Source: Myxococcaceae bacterium JPH2 (GTDB lineage: Bacteria > Myxococcota > Myxococcia > Myxococcales > Myxococcaceae). Taken from it: a DNA stretch of 42,467 bases. Below are positions 39,690 through 42,467 of the stretch, piece by piece. A program made the translations under genes and the position numbers. The notes below the pieces were generated by a model that had not been told where the DNA came from, made no database searches, and saw only the letters and a list, made by a program, of their open reading frames with translations. The stretch covers positions 1 to 42,467 of the forward strand of contig JAEMGR010000033.1 of assembly GCA_016458225.1 (NCBI GenBank), given 5' to 3'. Position 1 is the first letter of the stretch, and each line of letters starts with the position of its first letter.

Positions 39690-41714
39690 GTGTCTGGTGA
39701 TTCCATTCAAGTCCGATTCGTCGTCGCGCCGTTCCTCCCCGAGCATCAGCCCGCCCTCGGCGTCAGCACGATGCTCAGCCTCCTCCAGCAGAACGGCATC
39801 CGCGCGGATGTGCAGTATTTGAACGTGCAGTTCATGCGTCAGATTGGCTGGGAGCTGTATTACTACCTGTCCTACGCCACGCCTCCGGAGATCCTCGCCG
39901 GTGAGATGGCCTTCCTGCCCGCGTCGCCCGACCTCCTCCTGGGGGAGATGGTCTTCGCGCCGGCGCTCTGGGGCGAGGCGGCGTCGAACTGGGAGGAGTA
40001 CGCGGACCGGCTCACGCCGCTCCTGGAGGTGAAGCAGCACACGGAGGGCGCCAGCTCGGGAGGTGGCGCGCGCCGCGAGCAAGCCCTGCACTGGGGCCGG
40101 GCCCGCGAACTCATCCGCGCGCTGCGCGAGGACAGCCCGCGCATCGTGAAGCAGTGGGCCCAGGAGATCCTCCGCGACAACCCCCGCGTCGTCGGCTTCA
40201 CGTCCACCTTCCAGCAGAGCCTGGCCTCCCTGTCGCTGGCCAAGGAGCTGCGCCGGCTGCGGCCTCGTGAAGAGCTGACGCTCATCATGGGCGGCGCCAA
40301 CTGCGAGGCGGACATGGGCAAGGCGCTCGCGGACAACTTCCCGTTCATGGACCACGTGGTGTCCGGCGAGGGAGAGGGCGTCATCCTGAGCCTCGTCCAG
40401 AACGTGCTGGAGAAGAGCGGAGGTCGCCCCCAGCCTCGCTACGTGGCGGCGCCGCAGATCGAGAACATGGACTCCCTGCCCATGCCCGACTTCGATCACT
40501 ACTTCGCGGCCATCAAGGACATGCCCATGGCCAAGCGCGCCAACCTCACCGCCGAGTCATCGCGCGGCTGCTGGTGGGGCGCCAAGGCGCACTGCACGTT
40601 CTGCGGGCTCAACGGCTCCGGCATGGCCTATCGCAGCAAGGACCCGGGCCGCTTCGTCCAGGAGATGCGCACGTTGTCTCGGAAGTATGGCTTCAACTTC
40701 TTCATGATGGCCGACAACATCCTCGACCTGAAATACATCAAGTCGGTGTTCCCCGCGCTCATCACGCAAGGGGATGAGCTGACGATGTTCTACGAGACCA
40801 AGAGCAACCTGCGCAAAGATCAGCTGGAGCTGATGGTCGCGGGCGGCGTCACGGAACTCCAGCCGGGCATCGAGAGCCTCAGCACGGCGGTGCTGGAGCT
40901 GATGGACAAGGGGACCACCCGTCTCCAGAACATCCAGCTCATCAAGTGGTGCGAAGAGTTCGCCATCAACGTCAACTGGAACATCCTCTTCGGCTTCCCG
41001 GGAGAGCTGCCTTCGGAGTACGCGGCGATGGCCGAGCTCATGCCCTCGCTGTTTCACCTGCCGCCGCCGGGCGGAGCCGGGAAGATCCGGTTGGATCGCT
41101 TCGCGCCGTACTGGAAGACCCCCGAGAAGTACAAGCTCAAGAACGTCCGCCAGAAGTGGTCCTACGACTACGTCTACGCCCAGCTCCCTCCCGAGGAGCG
41201 CCGGCGCATCGCCTACTACTTCGACTACGACCACGAGGATGATCGCGACCCGACTGTCTACCTCCAGGACACCCTCAAGCGCACCGAGCAGTGGCGCGAC
41301 GGCTACAGCCGTGGCGTGACGCTGGAGCTCAAGAAGGACGGGGACAAGACGTTCATCCTCGACTCGCGAGAGGGCGCGTCGCGCGAGACGCCGCTGACGG
41401 CGGACGGCCTGCGGCTGCTCAAGTTCATGGACTCCATCCAGAGTTCCCGCGCCGCGCTGGCGCACGTGAACGAGGGGCGCGAGGGAGGGCCGCTGTCGGA
41501 GGCGGACTTCGACGCGCTGCTCGCGAGCTTCGTCGAGCGCAACTGGATCATCTGCGAGGGCGCGCGCTACCTCAGCATCGTCCTGGACCGGGGCGAGCGT
41601 CAGCGCATCATCGACCTGAAGATCGCCGCGCAGCTCGGGACGATTGACTGGAAGAGCATGGGCGCCCGTCCGGCCGTGAGCCCGGGCCCCGCACTCGCTG
41701 CCGCAGGACACTAG
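39690..41714 (+). CDS. Cobalamin-binding radical SAM protein of the RiPP C-methyltransferase type
   Basis: 674 residues from a GTG start. An N-terminal B12-binding-like Rossmann region (about 160-240: PRVVGFTSTFQQSLASL, IMGGANCEADMG, VVSGEGEG) is followed by the radical SAM core. The 4Fe-4S ligands are spaced C294-x7-C302-x2-C305 (SSRGCWWGAKAHCTFCGLNG), not the common Cx3Cx2C. That spacing and phrases such as MADNILDLKYIKSVFP, YETKSNLRKDQ, QPGIESLS and NILFGFPGE match my recollection of the ribosomal-peptide-maturation radical SAM family 1 (TIGR03975). Members methylate unactivated carbons of peptides with methylcobalamin. The C-terminal about 120 residues may form a substrate-recognition domain. 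No RiPP precursor is visible; it sits between a KS-less ACP protein and a new PKS gene, so a carrier-bound polyketide/peptide or the released product is the likely substrate. Start and family are well supported; the substrate is inferred. Confidence 0.88.
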   Translation: MSGDSIQVRFVVAPFLPEHQPALGVSTMLSLLQQNGIRADVQYLNVQFMRQIGWELYYYLSYATPPEILAGEMAFLPASPDLLLGEMVFAPALWGEAASNWEEYADRLTPLLEVKQHTEGASSGGGARREQALHWGRARELIRALREDSPRIVKQWAQEILRDNPRVVGFTSTFQQSLASLSLAKELRRLRPREELTLIMGGANCEADMGKALADNFPFMDHVVSGEGEGVILSLVQNVLEKSGGRPQPRYVAAPQIENMDSLPMPDFDHYFAAIKDMPMAKRANLTAESSRGCWWGAKAHCTFCGLNGSGMAYRSKDPGRFVQEMRTLSRKYGFNFFMMADNILDLKYIKSVFPALITQGDELTMFYETKSNLRKDQLELMVAGGVTELQPGIESLSTAVLELMDKGTTRLQNIQLIKWCEEFAINVNWNILFGFPGELPSEYAAMAELMPSLFHLPPPGGAGKIRLDRFAPYWKTPEKYKLKNVRQKWSYDYVYAQLPPEERRRIAYYFDYDHEDDRDPTVYLQDTLKRTEQWRDGYSRGVTLELKKDGDKTFILDSREGASRETPLTADGLRLLKFMDSIQSSRAALAHVNEGREGGPLSEADFDALLASFVERNWIICEGARYLSIVLDRGERQRIIDLKIAAQLGTIDWKSMGARPAVSPGPALAAAGH

Positions 41715-41723
41715 GTCGCCCCG

Positions 41724-42467
41724 ATGCCCAACGATCCGACCTCCTCCTCGCCGGAGGCGATGACGCCCCTTCAGCGGGCGGCGCTGGCCATCAAGACCCT
41801 CCGCGCGCGCGTGGAGGGCCTCGAACAGGCACGCTCGGAGCCCATCGCCATCATCGGGATGGGCTGTCGTTTCCCGGGCGGCGCGGACAGTCCGCGCCAG
41901 TACTGGGAGCTGTTGCGCTCGGGCACCGACGCGGTAGGGCCGGTGCCCGCGGATCGCTGGGATGCGGACGCGTACTACGCCCAGGACCCCGACGCGGCCT
42001 GGAAGATGAGCGTGCGAGAGGGCGGCTTCCTCTCGCAGCCCATCGCTGGGTTCGACTGTGAGTTCTTCGGGCTCTCGCCCCGCGAGGCCAGCTACGTGGA
42101 CCCCCAGCAGCGCCTCATGCTGGAGGTCGCGTGGGAGGCCTTGGAGGACGCCGGCATCGCCCCGGGCTCGCTCGCGGGCAGCGAGACCGGCGTCTATGTC
42201 GGCTTCTTGAGCAGTGATTACGGCCGCGTCCCCTTCAATGCCATCAAGACCGGGGACCTGCCGTACATGGGTACCGGCAACGAGCTGAGCTTCTCGGCGG
42301 GGCGCGTCTCGTATGTCTTGGGATTGCAGGGCCCCTCGATGGTGGTGGCCACGGCGTGCTCGTCCGCGCTCGTGTCCGTGCACCTCGCGGCGCAGGCCCT
42401 GCGCCAGGGCGAGTGCGCGTTGGCGCTCGCGGGCGGCGTGAACCTCATCCTCCATCCGGACAACAAC
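41724..42467 (+). CDS. PKS gene, N-terminal KS (continues beyond window)
   Basis: Frame open to the right edge: 248 residues with no stop. ATG 41724 lies 9 bp after the previous stop. N-terminal docking helix (about 12-35, TPLQRAALAIKTLRARVEGLE), then a KS from about residue 39: IAIIGMGCRFPGG, DPQQRLMLEVAWEALEDAG and the active-site ATACSSALVSVH (Ala where Asp is usual before TAC). The window ends before the catalytic His residues and any AT. The N terminus resembles that of the protein at 5456 (TPLQQALLTIEKL), suggesting a docking partner of the same class. It may supply the KS (and AT) half that the preceding MT-KR-ACP protein lacks, or start another full module. Confidence 0.9.
   Translation, partial: MPNDPTSSSPEAMTPLQRAALAIKTLRARVEGLEQARSEPIAIIGMGCRFPGGADSPRQYWELLRSGTDAVGPVPADRWDADAYYAQDPDAAWKMSVREGGFLSQPIAGFDCEFFGLSPREASYVDPQQRLMLEVAWEALEDAGIAPGSLAGSETGVYVGFLSSDYGRVPFNAIKTGDLPYMGTGNELSFSAGRVSYVLGLQGPSMVVATACSSALVSVHLAAQALRQGECALALAGGVNLILHPDNN

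Overview
The window is GC-rich (about 70% or more G+C by eye, with C/G-ending codons) and is dominated by giant modular PKS and NRPS genes with tubulysin-type (TubC) docking domains. This suggests a myxobacterium, probably of the Myxococcus/Corallococcus/Cystobacter group. That placement is inferred from style and gene content, not from a marker gene.

Left edge (3-461, +): the 3' end of a family 2 encapsulin shell gene, probably outside the pathway. It converges on a two-gene minus-strand operon: an L-prolyl-AMP ligase (484-1983) and a prolyl-carrier dehydrogenase (1980-3119). Together these are the PltF/PltE (RedM/RedW) pair that turns proline into pyrrole-2-carboxyl thioester. A 135-bp AT-rich divergent promoter region (3120-3254) separates them from a plus-strand run of genes that reaches the right edge with gaps of 90 bp or less and is probably one long operon.

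Assembly line 1 (3255-34090): KS(atypical)-ACP with the AT excised; KS-AT(dead)-KR-ACP; Cy-A-PCP-KS-AT-DH-KR(altered)-ACP; KS-AT-DH-KR-ACP; KS-AT-DH-KR-ACP; C-A(Asn-like)-PCP-TE. If colinear, it predicts a pyrrole starter, one azoline from Ser/Thr/Cys, a polyene and a terminal asparagine released by the TE. Among known myxobacterial compounds this is closest to the DKxanthene pigments, but I cannot confirm orthology from sequence alone.

Accessory block (34090-36741): a patatin-like hydrolase, an ArsA/GET3-type ATPase with a C-terminal HSP20-like domain, and a small helical protein of unknown function.

Second block (36832-42467): a KS-less protein made of a degenerate C-methyltransferase domain, a degenerate KR and an intact ACP; then a cobalamin-binding radical SAM protein of the RiPP C-methyltransferase type (CX7CX2C cluster motif); then the start of another PKS gene that leaves the window. 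This block is the least expected part. A dead methyltransferase and dead KR around a live carrier, next to a radical SAM methylase of a family normally linked to peptides, suggests an unusual methylation system acting on carrier-bound or released product.

I saw no rRNA, tRNA, CRISPR array, transposase, transporter, phosphopantetheinyl transferase, stand-alone carrier protein, stand-alone AT or pathway regulator in the window.
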